Shown: positions 54,593-62,751 of the stretch, one piece after another
How the letters are laid out: every line of letters begins with the position of its first letter
Position numbering within the stretch: position 1 is the first letter of the stretch
Source of the DNA: an uncultured Parabacteroides sp.
Lineage (GTDB): Bacteria; Bacteroidota; Bacteroidia; Bacteroidales; Tannerellaceae
Direction of reading: 5' to 3'
Length of the DNA: 64,000 nucleotides
Assembly (NCBI GenBank): GCA_900541965.1
Contig: UQLN01000021.1
Coordinates: 1-64,000 of the forward strand
Made by a program: the position numbers and the translations under genes
Notes under the pieces: model-generated
Seen by the model: the letters and a program-made list of their open reading frames with translations, nothing else
Told to the model about the DNA's origin: nothing
Database searches by the model: none

Positions 54593-55858
54593 TCATTCTT
54601 TTTCTATCACTACGCAAAAAGTAACATCATCGATTGCCAGTTTTATTTTCAGATGGCTTTTCTGACAAATATTTTGAACGATAGTTAATCCGAGTCCCGT
54701 AGCATCTTTGTTTTGGTATGATTTGATAAAACGTCCGAACAGGTCTCCTTTAGGTAGTTCATTCCCATAAGTGTTGCATATTTTTATGTTATTTTTATTT
54801 GTGATAATGGAGAGCTGACCGTTGGGTATATTATAGCGGACGGCATTTGAGAGTAAATTCATAATTAACCGGTCAGCCAGCATCGGATTTATTCGAGCGT
54901 TGAAAGGGGCAATAGATTGATAATTAACTTTTATGTTTCGATTCATAAGAATATCTTCATATGATATCAGATATTCTTCAATAGGTTTATTCAGCACAAT
55001 ATCCTTTTCTTCCGCAAACTGATTGTTATTGATTTTAGCAATGAACAAAAGGGCATGGTTGAAATGTGACATCCGGCTAACGGCATTTTGCATTCCTTGA
55101 ATAAGTTCCATACTTTTCGGGTTGTTCATTTCTGTTTGCTGCAATAGTTCAAGTTTTGCTTTTATAATGGAAAGCGGGGTTTGTAGCTCGTGGGAAGTGT
55201 TTTCGGTAAATTCCTTTAGCGAAATGTAATCGTTATGTATTTTACCCATCATTGTCTGCATTACATCGTTCATTTCATCAAATTCGTCAATACCGCAAGT
55301 TGGCAGGGGAGACGGTAACAAGTGGTCCATTTTGTAGCGTTGCAACTGAGATAGTAATTTATAAAAAGGCGTCCACAATATGCGGGTGTAATAATTGGTC
55401 ATCAGAAACGAAGCTATAATGAAGAATAATAGCAATAATAGTAGTGAAAGAACCACAGCCGACATCAGATCGTCTTCCTCCAATGTCGGCTGGCAGAACA
55501 TTACATGGTACATTTCTTTACCGGCTTTGACATCGAAGCGCAAAACACGATAAACTACTTTCTCTTTTTCATGATTGCTGTAAATCAGAGAATCGTAGAT
55601 GGGGTATTCCTGCTCTTTACCAAAGTCTACTTTATAAGAATACATACGGCTATGTTGCATTTCCAATTCCTGAAGGGAAATTATAGTATCCTTTTCAGCA
55701 GCATATTCCAGCACATCGAGTTTGTATTCCTGCAATACATCATCCGTAGAACGATGGATAGAATAGCGGAATATATAATAATGTGTTATGCAACCCAATA
55801 TCAATACTACTAAAAGAGTATAGATGGTATATTTCCTGTAAATTCCTGTCAGTTTCAT
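54593..55858 (-). CDS. Sensor histidine kinase of an OmpR-type pair
   Basis: The 421-residue kinase has spans near residues 13-32 and 135-155 with a periplasmic sensor between. His223 lies in NTSHELQTPLSIIKAKLELL, and the ATP domain has NAVRYNIPNG and ATGLGLTIVQNIC. Its start overlaps the regulator's stop (ATGA), so the two form a coupled pair. The divergent gene for a secreted PepSY-like lipoprotein may be a target or signal partner, as often seen in Bacteroidales; this is inferred from position. Confidence 0.92.
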   Translation of the reverse strand: MKLTGIYRKYTIYTLLVVLILGCITHYYIFRYSIHRSTDDVLQEYKLDVLEYAAEKDTIISLQELEMQHSRMYSYKVDFGKEQEYPIYDSLIYSNHEKEKVVYRVLRFDVKAGKEMYHVMFCQPTLEEDDLMSAVVLSLLLLLLFFIIASFLMTNYYTRILWTPFYKLLSQLQRYKMDHLLPSPLPTCGIDEFDEMNDVMQTMMGKIHNDYISLKEFTENTSHELQTPLSIIKAKLELLQQTEMNNPKSMELIQGMQNAVSRMSHFNHALLFIAKINNNQFAEEKDIVLNKPIEEYLISYEDILMNRNIKVNYQSIAPFNARINPMLADRLIMNLLSNAVRYNIPNGQLSIITNKNNIKICNTYGNELPKGDLFGRFIKSYQNKDATGLGLTIVQNICQKSHLKIKLAIDDVTFCVVIEKE

Positions 55859-56535
55859 TCGCCGGTAAATGTATAGCCTACTCCGTAGACCGTTTTAATG
55901 TAATCATGTGACCCGCAATCCAGCATTTTCTTTCGCAGGTTACGGATATGGGTATAAATGAAATCCAACGAGTCTGAAGATAGCCCCATCATATCTCCCC
56001 AAAGATGTTCAACAATCATTTCTTTTGTCAAAATGCGCTCTTTATTCATTATAAGAAAGAGGAGTAAATCATATTCTTTACGCGTTAGCAGTAGTTCTCG
56101 TTGCTGGATAAAAACTTTGCGCGAATCCATCTGAATACTGATTTCATGAAATTGATATTCATTCGATCCGTTAAAACAACGGCGGCGGATGACGGATTTT
56201 ATGCGGGCATTTAATTCCGAAAGGCTGAAAGGTTTGGCTAAATAGTCATCGGCGCCAATATCGAGCCCGTGTATTTTATCGTCTGTGGAGTTACGTGCTG
56301 ATATAATAATGATACCTGTCGGATTCTTCTGTTTTTTGAGATAATGGATCAGGTTAAGACCATTGCCGTCGGGTAATGTGATGTCGATAACAACACAATC
56401 GTACTCATACAGTTCAAGTTTCTCTTTTCCCTGAGCATAATTATATGCACATTCTGTATGGTAGCCTTCTGAACTCATATAATAAGCGACCGATTCGGAC
56501 AGTTCATATTCGTCTTCTATAATTAATATATTCAT
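55855..56535 (-). CDS. OmpR-family response regulator
   Basis: The 226-residue protein has a receiver with Asp51 (CVVIDITLPDGNGLNLI) and conserved Lys in DDYLAKPFSLSELNARI. A winged-helix DNA-binding domain follows, with LLTRKEYDLLLFLIMNKERI and YIKTVYGVGYTF. On the minus strand a TATATTTG -7 box lies near 56590-56597, about 55 bp before the start. It is first in the two-gene operon with the kinase. Confidence 0.94.
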   Translation of the reverse strand: MNILIIEDEYELSESVAYYMSSEGYHTECAYNYAQGKEKLELYEYDCVVIDITLPDGNGLNLIHYLKKQKNPTGIIIISARNSTDDKIHGLDIGADDYLAKPFSLSELNARIKSVIRRRCFNGSNEYQFHEISIQMDSRKVFIQQRELLLTRKEYDLLLFLIMNKERILTKEMIVEHLWGDMMGLSSDSLDFIYTHIRNLRKKMLDCGSHDYIKTVYGVGYTFTGE

Positions 56536-56668
56536 AAGAACAAAAATATGTATTCAGCATTTATATATCAAGGATAAGCGGCGTTAATTGCAAATATAGT
56601 CCAACTTCAGAATTACTTTAGATTTACTTCTTTTCTTTGTGAATTCTAAACTTTAAAAGTTTGCAAAT

Positions 56669-57619
56669 ATGACAAGAAAAATGAATTTATCAAGAGTGTT
56701 GTTTATTATGGCAATAATTCTTTTTGCTGCATGTAGCAAAGATGATGAGCCGAAGGGTGGTGACGGGGCAGACAATGTGCCACAGGTGGTAAGTGCTGCT
56801 TTTGAAAAACAGTTTCCTAATGCAACTAATGTAAAGTGGAAGGAAAGAAACAAATACTATGTTGCCAGTTTTGAACTGGGTACAAAAAGCCGTGCAACTG
56901 TTTCCGATGCACAGAAAAATGAAGCATGGTATACTCCGGAAGGTAAATGTAATCTTAGTGAACTGGATTTATCATCTGCAGAATTGGAATCAGATTATGC
57001 CAATGTTTTTGTAGCCTGGAAAGCTACTGCTTATTTTGCCGAAGGATATGTAATTGATGATATTGATTTATTGCAAAGAACGGAAAATAAGGATGATAAA
57101 ATTGTGAAAATCGAAATCGAGAAGGGAGAATCCGAACGTAGTCTTTATTTTACATTAGAAGGAAAACTGGTAAAAGATGTGATTGGAGAAGACGATAGTG
57201 ATGATAATGAACCTTGCCCGCAGGAATTGGTGGCATATATAGAAAAAAACTACCCGGGAGCGGTTCTTGTAGATTTTGAAAAAGACGAAGATAAGAACGG
57301 GGTAATTTATGAGGTCGAAATCCTTGTCCGGAAGAATAATCTTGAGATTGAAAAAGAATTGATTTTCAACAAAGACTATCAATTTGTGGCTGCTGAAATA
57401 GAACTCGACGATGAGGTATTGCTACAGCTAATCGATAAAATCCTAACTTCTGAGCAGAAAGAAAAAATAGTACAGTTGACAGGAGAAAGCGACCCGGAAG
57501 AATGGGAAATTGAAATAACGGAAGATAAAGATGGCATCGTTACTGTTTCTGTTGAAGATAAGAATGGGAATATGGTTGAAATCATGAAAGTGGATGCTGA
57601 TTTCCAGTTGGTTAATTAA
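56669..57619 (+). CDS. PepSY-like lipoprotein
   Basis: The 316-residue protein has a lipoprotein signal with Cys22 (ILFAACSKDDEP) and two or three PepSY-like (BLIP-like, DUF2874-type) repeats. The first reads VVSAAFEKQFPNATNVKWKE; a later one reads LVAYIEKNYPGAVLVDFEKD. The acidic C-terminal part includes TGESDPEEWEIEITEDKDGI. Such proteins are probably periplasmic; their function is poorly known. It diverges from the OmpR-type regulator, which may control it. ATG codons at 56669 and 56681 are both possible starts. Confidence 0.8.
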   Translation: MTRKMNLSRVLFIMAIILFAACSKDDEPKGGDGADNVPQVVSAAFEKQFPNATNVKWKERNKYYVASFELGTKSRATVSDAQKNEAWYTPEGKCNLSELDLSSAELESDYANVFVAWKATAYFAEGYVIDDIDLLQRTENKDDKIVKIEIEKGESERSLYFTLEGKLVKDVIGEDDSDDNEPCPQELVAYIEKNYPGAVLVDFEKDEDKNGVIYEVEILVRKNNLEIEKELIFNKDYQFVAAEIELDDEVLLQLIDKILTSEQKEKIVQLTGESDPEEWEIEITEDKDGIVTVSVEDKNGNMVEIMKVDADFQLVN

Positions 57620-57661
57620 AAAGGCAATTTGCCTGGAAGAGGTAGGGGAACTGTCATAAAA

Positions 57662-57708
57662 ATAACGTGCCAATCAATTCAAGATTTTGGAATCGATTGG
57701 CACGTTAT
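57662..57708. terminator. Bidirectional terminator between PepSY-like gene and phoA
   Basis: AACGTGCCAATC at 57664-57675 pairs perfectly with GATTGGCACGTT at 57695-57706. It lies between two convergent genes and suits both. Confidence 0.8.
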
Positions 57709-57719
57709 AACTATTTTAT

Positions 57720-59411
57720 TTATTGTAAATATTCAACCAGCTTTGTCGGTAGATAGAATGTGTTGTTTTTATCCACATACACAACAACAGAATTCAGGCG
57801 TACTTCATCCTGCCCTTTTTTACCTATCGTTACGATGTTGCTGAACGGAGTGATATTGATTTGTTTCTTTTTGTTCTTAACAACTAAAGAAGGAGAGCCT
57901 TTTTCATCTTTTGCCGGAATGATTTCACATTTGAAGTCTTTGAATACTTCCGTATGAGGGGCAAAATTCTGAGCAGTCAGTTCTTCCAGTTTTCCATTAA
58001 TACCAAACAGGGAACAGAGGTAATGATTCAATTCAATATTTGTAAGCATTCCTAATGTACGTGTATCCTGAGGATGGTAAGCCGCCAGAAATACGTCTTC
58101 ACCGGTATGGCCTCCTGTCGTAAAACCAAAACAGGTTTTGGAGGTAATCAATTTGGACATGAAAGATGTCAGAGAGCCACTATATAAGGAACCTTCCACA
58201 TTATCGGAAGAACGTTTGTCTTTCGGAATAGGACTGTTTTTATAATCTTTACAGTTGTTCAGTGCATTCTGTTCTTCGGGGGTCAGTTCGAAGCCTGCAT
58301 AGGTACGGAATACATCTTGTACTTCGGAAGCGGGAACGCTGTTTACTTTATTGGCGAAACCTTCTGCTGTCAGTTTATATAATGAGAACTGATAGAAAAG
58401 TTGGTCTTTACTCAACTTGTCATAACCTTTACAACGTGCTTGTCCGATACTGACTCCGCCATTACCGTGGTCAGGAACAATAACTACGGCTGTTTCACCG
58501 TTTTGGCGGGCAAATTCCAAAGCTGCACCACATGCGCGGTCGAATGCGAGGAAGTCTGTAGCCATACCTACAGGATCGTTGGCATGAGCTGCCCAGTCTA
58601 TTTTACTACCTTCAACCATAAGAAAGAATCCTTGAGGGTTTTTGGACAGTTTTTCAATTGCTTTACGAGTCATTTCTTCCAATGAAGGCTGTTGAGCCGG
58701 GTCGCGGTCGATGTCGTAATCCATTTCCCGGTCAGCAAATAAAGCCCACATTTTATCTCCGGTGTAAGTACGCATGGAGTTGATGTCATTTTTGAAAACA
58801 CCCCATCCGTTTTCTTTTAAATAAGCTTCACTTTCTGCAGGTAATAAAGAAACACCACCTCCGATGACAACATTCAGGTCATTATGAGCCATTTGTGGTG
58901 CAATCCATTCGTATTTACCACGGTTGTAACTATGTGCGGAGCAGTCGGCCGGAGTTGCGTGTGGAAATTCACATGTAAATACCAATCCGGTAGATTTCCC
59001 TTGTAGTATTTTGGCTGCTTCCAGTACTGTCGTCAGGGGTTGGAATGCACGTTTAGGATCTGTCGGGTAAATATCATCTTCGACATCACTTTCCGGATAG
59101 GTGGAAACATATCCGGTACGGCTGGGCTGGCCGGTCATATAGCAGGAGGTTGTAGGAGCAGAATCTCCAATCGGAGCATTCGATGAGTGAGTACGAACTG
59201 TTCCGCACAAATAAGGGTCGATATTTAATTTCGGCTTATCCGGATTTGTATACCATTGCAACCAGCGTGCCATAGATACGGTAGATAGAGATGTTCCATC
59301 CGGAATAAGGAGAATAACATTTTTGACCGGCTTGACGTTTTCCACATCCTGAGCTTTTGCCGGAATAAAAATGATTGCCAACAGTAATAAAAATGCAACC
59401 GTTTTTTTCAT
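57720..59411 (-). CDS. phoA: Alkaline phosphatase
   Basis: The 563-residue protein has a signal peptide ending PAKAQ. The PhoA metal site has Asp38 (LLIPDGTSL), nucleophile Ser84 in GDSAPTTSCYMTG, and later VPDHGNGG and TTGGHTGEDVFL with further zinc ligands. It would release phosphate from monoesters in the periplasm. It is longer than E. coli PhoA because of an insert and a C-terminal beta part. It follows the M24 peptidase gene by 11 bp. In principle it could also strip phosphate from mannose 6-phosphate, but it lies far from the PUL. Confidence 0.92.
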   Translation of the reverse strand: MKKTVAFLLLLAIIFIPAKAQDVENVKPVKNVILLIPDGTSLSTVSMARWLQWYTNPDKPKLNIDPYLCGTVRTHSSNAPIGDSAPTTSCYMTGQPSRTGYVSTYPESDVEDDIYPTDPKRAFQPLTTVLEAAKILQGKSTGLVFTCEFPHATPADCSAHSYNRGKYEWIAPQMAHNDLNVVIGGGVSLLPAESEAYLKENGWGVFKNDINSMRTYTGDKMWALFADREMDYDIDRDPAQQPSLEEMTRKAIEKLSKNPQGFFLMVEGSKIDWAAHANDPVGMATDFLAFDRACGAALEFARQNGETAVVIVPDHGNGGVSIGQARCKGYDKLSKDQLFYQFSLYKLTAEGFANKVNSVPASEVQDVFRTYAGFELTPEEQNALNNCKDYKNSPIPKDKRSSDNVEGSLYSGSLTSFMSKLITSKTCFGFTTGGHTGEDVFLAAYHPQDTRTLGMLTNIELNHYLCSLFGINGKLEELTAQNFAPHTEVFKDFKCEIIPAKDEKGSPSLVVKNKKKQINITPFSNIVTIGKKGQDEVRLNSVVVYVDKNNTFYLPTKLVEYLQ

Positions 59412-59422
59412 GAGAATATAGT

Positions 59423-60595
59423 TTATAGGTGAATAATTTCTTCTTTGAACAGAGTGAGTTTTTCAATACCGTTTTCCGTAACAAGGAAACTATTTTCGAT
59501 ACCGACAGCACCTACACCCGGAATAACGAATTTAGGTTCGAGGGCAAATACCATGTTGGGAGCCAGTACTTCTTTCGACCGGGGAGTCAGAACCGGCAAC
59601 TCGTTAATCTGGATACCGATGCCATGGCCTACAAATTTTGCCTGTTGCTTTGTTCCCATGAAATAGGGAAGGAGCCCTTCATTTCCGGCGATTTTTTCAG
59701 CAATATTGTATAACTCGGCACATGCTGTTCCCGGGCGTGCAACATTTTCTATTTCGCTTTGTATAAAACGTGAAGTTTCATGAGCCCGGTAAGCAAGGTC
59801 CGTAAGACGTCCTACGGCAAATACACGAGTCATGTCAGTCATGTAAGAAGTATAGTTTCCTGCCATGTCTACCATAATAGCTGTGCCTTCTTTTAGCAGA
59901 GTTCCATTTGCACCTAATGGACAGGAGGCATCTATTCCACCACCGCCTAATGCGAAATCAAAAGGAGAGGGAGTTTCAGCATTTTCTCCGGCAAGGATAC
60001 TTCCCATGAATATATCCATATTAGCACCGAATGCACGGAATAATCCGATAGAACCGTTTTTACGCATCCTTTTTTCTATCTCATATTGAAATTCCAGGTC
60101 TGTCATTCCCGGACGGAAACATTCGGGTATTTCGGCATATGTTTTAGCATGCTGTTTGGCGGAGATACGGAATTGGGAGATTTCCCAAGGTGTTTTTATT
60201 TCTCTGAGTGTACGTATCAATGCTGTGGCATTTGCAGTCTCTTTCGGATTGAATACGTTTTGTAAACGAACATAATCATTATAAGTCAGCTCGTCTGCTT
60301 CCAGTAAAAGTTTATCAGGCATTTTCAGTCCATGAGTAGCAAATAGCTCCGGCATTTGCTCCGGTTTGCGTATATATTCTACCTGATTGCCACTCAATCC
60401 GTTCGGACGTTTAATGAAGAACCAGGGAGCTCCTTCTACTGGCAGATAAAAATATCCGCTATAAATACGTCCGGTTGTATAATACAGATTCACATCTACT
60501 GTAAGCAGGCAACCATCAGCATTTATTTGCTTCATTGCCTGCTGTATGCGATCCCATTTGAGTTGGAAATCGCTGATTAATTCTTGTTGTATCAT
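59423..60595 (-). CDS. M24B metallopeptidase (Xaa-Pro peptidase-like)
   Basis: The 390-residue protein has a creatinase-like N-terminal domain (to about 125) and a pita-bread catalytic domain with all five metal ligands. These are Asp243 and Asp254 (MVDMAGNYTSYMTDMTRVF), His324 (GHGIGI), Glu353 (ALEPKF) and Glu367 (GIENSF). No signal peptide is seen, so it is cytoplasmic. It probably cuts X-Pro dipeptides or short peptides. It is the first gene of the operon with alkaline phosphatase. Confidence 0.9.
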   Translation of the reverse strand: MIQQELISDFQLKWDRIQQAMKQINADGCLLTVDVNLYYTTGRIYSGYFYLPVEGAPWFFIKRPNGLSGNQVEYIRKPEQMPELFATHGLKMPDKLLLEADELTYNDYVRLQNVFNPKETANATALIRTLREIKTPWEISQFRISAKQHAKTYAEIPECFRPGMTDLEFQYEIEKRMRKNGSIGLFRAFGANMDIFMGSILAGENAETPSPFDFALGGGGIDASCPLGANGTLLKEGTAIMVDMAGNYTSYMTDMTRVFAVGRLTDLAYRAHETSRFIQSEIENVARPGTACAELYNIAEKIAGNEGLLPYFMGTKQQAKFVGHGIGIQINELPVLTPRSKEVLAPNMVFALEPKFVIPGVGAVGIENSFLVTENGIEKLTLFKEEIIHL

Positions 60596-60635
60596 CTTCT
60601 ACATTTTCATTTATCAAGCTTCAAAGGTAAAAAAA

Positions 60636-60821
60636 TTAAGTTAAGCAAGATATGAAGAAGATGTTATTTTTGTGTGTCTTTTTTGCTTTTGGAGTGATGT
60701 CTGTTTCCCGGGCACTTTGATACCAATAGGAGGCATCTCCATAACGGGACGTTTTATCGGAAGCCTTACTGTTAGAGCAAATGCCTAGCAATAGGAAAAA
60801 TAAAAGAATAGATGTCCTCAT
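60636..60821 (-). CDS. Possible small lipoprotein
   Basis: A 61-codon frame begins MRTSILLFFLLLGIC, a plausible lipoprotein signal with Cys15, followed by a polar tail (ASDKTSRYGDASYWYQSARE). It starts 9 bp after the htpX-like stop on the same strand. No family is recognised and the tail is low in structure. The signal and the spacing make it more likely real than not, but only just. Confidence 0.45.
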   Translation of the reverse strand: MRTSILLFFLLLGICSNSKASDKTSRYGDASYWYQSARETDITPKAKKTHKNNIFFISCLT

Positions 60822-60830
60822 AACTGTTTA

Positions 60831-61802
60831 TCAGAACTGTTCCAGTACCTGAATCCTTTTTTCAATAGGAGGATGGGTGGCGAAAAGTCCACTCAGTCCG
60901 CTTAATGCGCTGCTTGCTTGTTTACCCGGATGTTGAATAAAGAGTTGTGCCACATCTTCGCGCTGTACGGCTTCAATATCCGGGTCGGCGGATATTTTAC
61001 GTAATGCACTTGCCAACGCCAAAGGGTTCTTTGTCATTTCAGCAGAACCGGCATCTGCAAGATATTCCCGCTTGCGGGAGATTGCAAACCGCATTAATAT
61101 CGAGAAGAAATAACCGATAGCCGAGATGATCATAATAAGCACTAATATCAGCGCCGTGTTATTTTTATCGTCTCTTCTGCTACGGGAAAAATTGGAATAG
61201 TAGACCGAACGCATAGCCATTTGTGAAATCATGGCAAAGATTCCAACGAAGACAATAGAAATAATAAGCAGGCGGACATCATGGTTGCGTATATGGGAAA
61301 GTTCGTGTGCAATTACGGCTTCCAGTTCCTGGTCATCCAGTTTCTCTATAATCCCTTTGGAAAGAGTTACTGTATATGTCCGTTTATTTATCCCGCTGGC
61401 AAAGGCATTCAGTGAATCATCATTGATAATGTTGATTTGCGGCATTGCCATCCCTTGGCTCATACACAGGTTTTCCACAAGGTTGTATACCCGTTTATTG
61501 TCTTTTCTGCTTAAAGGCTCTGAGCCTGTGGCAGAATTGATGATGCTTGTATTGGCGAAGTAAGCGATGATGAACCAGATAAGCACTCCGCCTATTACAT
61601 AAGGAGCAATATGAACGAACATTTCTGTAGAATAAGCCAGCAGTTGAGGAGTAGTCACTCCGTCGTCATTATAAGCCAGCATATTCAGCAAAAAACAGAA
61701 TAGATATGTCAACCCTATGATCAGGCAAGGAAATAAAAGCAGCAGAAACAATGACTTGATATTGTTTCTGCTCTGCTGGGTTTGAATACCAACGTACTCC
61801 AT
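60831..61802 (-). CDS. htpX: HtpX-like M48 metalloprotease
   Basis: The 323-residue membrane protease has spans near 18-42, 60-82, 190-205 and 217-237. The zinc motif HELSH lies in LEAVIAHELSHIRNHDVRLL, and the third ligand is in KREYLADAGSAEM. The C-terminus LFATHPPIEKRIQVLEQF is typical of the HtpX/M48B family. It lies 3 bp after lemA; the lemA-htpX pair is common in bacteria and thought to act in membrane protein quality control. Confidence 0.92.
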   Translation of the reverse strand: MEYVGIQTQQSRNNIKSLFLLLLFPCLIIGLTYLFCFLLNMLAYNDDGVTTPQLLAYSTEMFVHIAPYVIGGVLIWFIIAYFANTSIINSATGSEPLSRKDNKRVYNLVENLCMSQGMAMPQINIINDDSLNAFASGINKRTYTVTLSKGIIEKLDDQELEAVIAHELSHIRNHDVRLLIISIVFVGIFAMISQMAMRSVYYSNFSRSRRDDKNNTALILVLIMIISAIGYFFSILMRFAISRKREYLADAGSAEMTKNPLALASALRKISADPDIEAVQREDVAQLFIQHPGKQASSALSGLSGLFATHPPIEKRIQVLEQF

Positions 61803-61805
61803 ATT

Positions 61806-62369
61806 TTAGAATTTGATTTTGGGAGCTTCTTCCAATGTGGCACGTTGTTCTCCCAGGTCGAACATTACTTCTTTATGGAAACCGAACATGCCAGCTATTA
61901 AATTGGACGGGAATGTCTGTACGGCATTGTTCAGCTCTTTCGTAGCGGAATTGAAATAACGGCGGACTGCTGATAGTTTATTTTCCAGATCAGCAATTTC
62001 TTCCTGCAATTGGAGGAAATTCTGGTTTGCTTTCAGGTCCGGATATGCTTCCAATGTTATTTTCAGTCCGGAAAGGGCAGAGGTCAATACATTTTCTGCT
62101 GCAATTTTTTCATCGATTGTTTTTGCACTCATGGCACCATTACGAGCATTGATAACTCTTTCCAGTGTTTCTTTTTCGTGTGAAGCGTATCCTTTTACCG
62201 TTTCCACCAGTTGAGGAATGAGGTCGTGGCGCTGTTTGAGCTGTACATCGATGTCGGCAAACGCATTTTCGCGATTGTTGCGTAGCTTAACCAGTGAGTT
62301 GTAAAGGGAGATAATCCAGAATACAAGGATTACGATGACTGCTATTAAAATAATGGTTGTTGTACTCAT
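61806..62369 (-). CDS. lemA: LemA family protein
   Basis: The 187-residue protein starts best at the ATG at 62369 (MSTTTIILIAVIVILVFWII), which gives the usual N-terminal membrane anchor. The conserved LemA core reads YNSLVKLRNNRENAFADIDV, then QLKQRHDLIPQLVETVKGYA and RRYFNSATKELNNAVQTFP. The protein is largely helical and faces the periplasm or the cytoplasm; its role is not settled. The upstream in-frame extension of 15 codons lacks support. It is co-transcribed with htpX. Confidence 0.93.
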   Translation of the reverse strand: MSTTTIILIAVIVILVFWIISLYNSLVKLRNNRENAFADIDVQLKQRHDLIPQLVETVKGYASHEKETLERVINARNGAMSAKTIDEKIAAENVLTSALSGLKITLEAYPDLKANQNFLQLQEEIADLENKLSAVRRYFNSATKELNNAVQTFPSNLIAGMFGFHKEVMFDLGEQRATLEEAPKIKF

Positions 62370-62751
62370 AGTTTTTGATATTTTGTTTGTTAATAAATTA
62401 CTTAATCTATACATACTAAACTATAGGTGGTTTTATCCACTTCTGCGACTGTCATTAATGACTGCCATATGTAATGCAAACATACTAAAAATCTCTGGAA
62501 TAAACGAATAAAAAGGGAGAAATGGCACTGAATGGCTTATGAATAAAGCGTTTGCGGTGCCAGATGAAGCCAACGGAGAAAACGGTAAAACGCAAAGAAA
62601 AGCGGATTTAGGAAGCAGTTAGGTTTTCAAATCATTACCTGTTCAAAAGTGATATTTAACAGTCTCCGTACCGTTTGCGCTGCTCTGCTTAGGTTTGCTT
62701 ATCAAGGTTTAACTCATTGATAATTAGTTTTGCAACCTAAAAAAGTTAGAC
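62370..62751. other. Promoter of lemA and left edge of an integrative element
   Basis: This 382-bp gap has no gene. On the minus strand GTATGTTTGC (62485-62476) matches both GTANNTTTGC, the core of CTnDOT-type att sites as I recall it, and the TAnnTTTG -7 box for lemA. To its right are several TTTGC-containing motifs (about 62550, 62680, 62696, 62731) that could be arm-type integrase sites. Base composition also rises toward the integrase gene. Confidence 0.45.
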
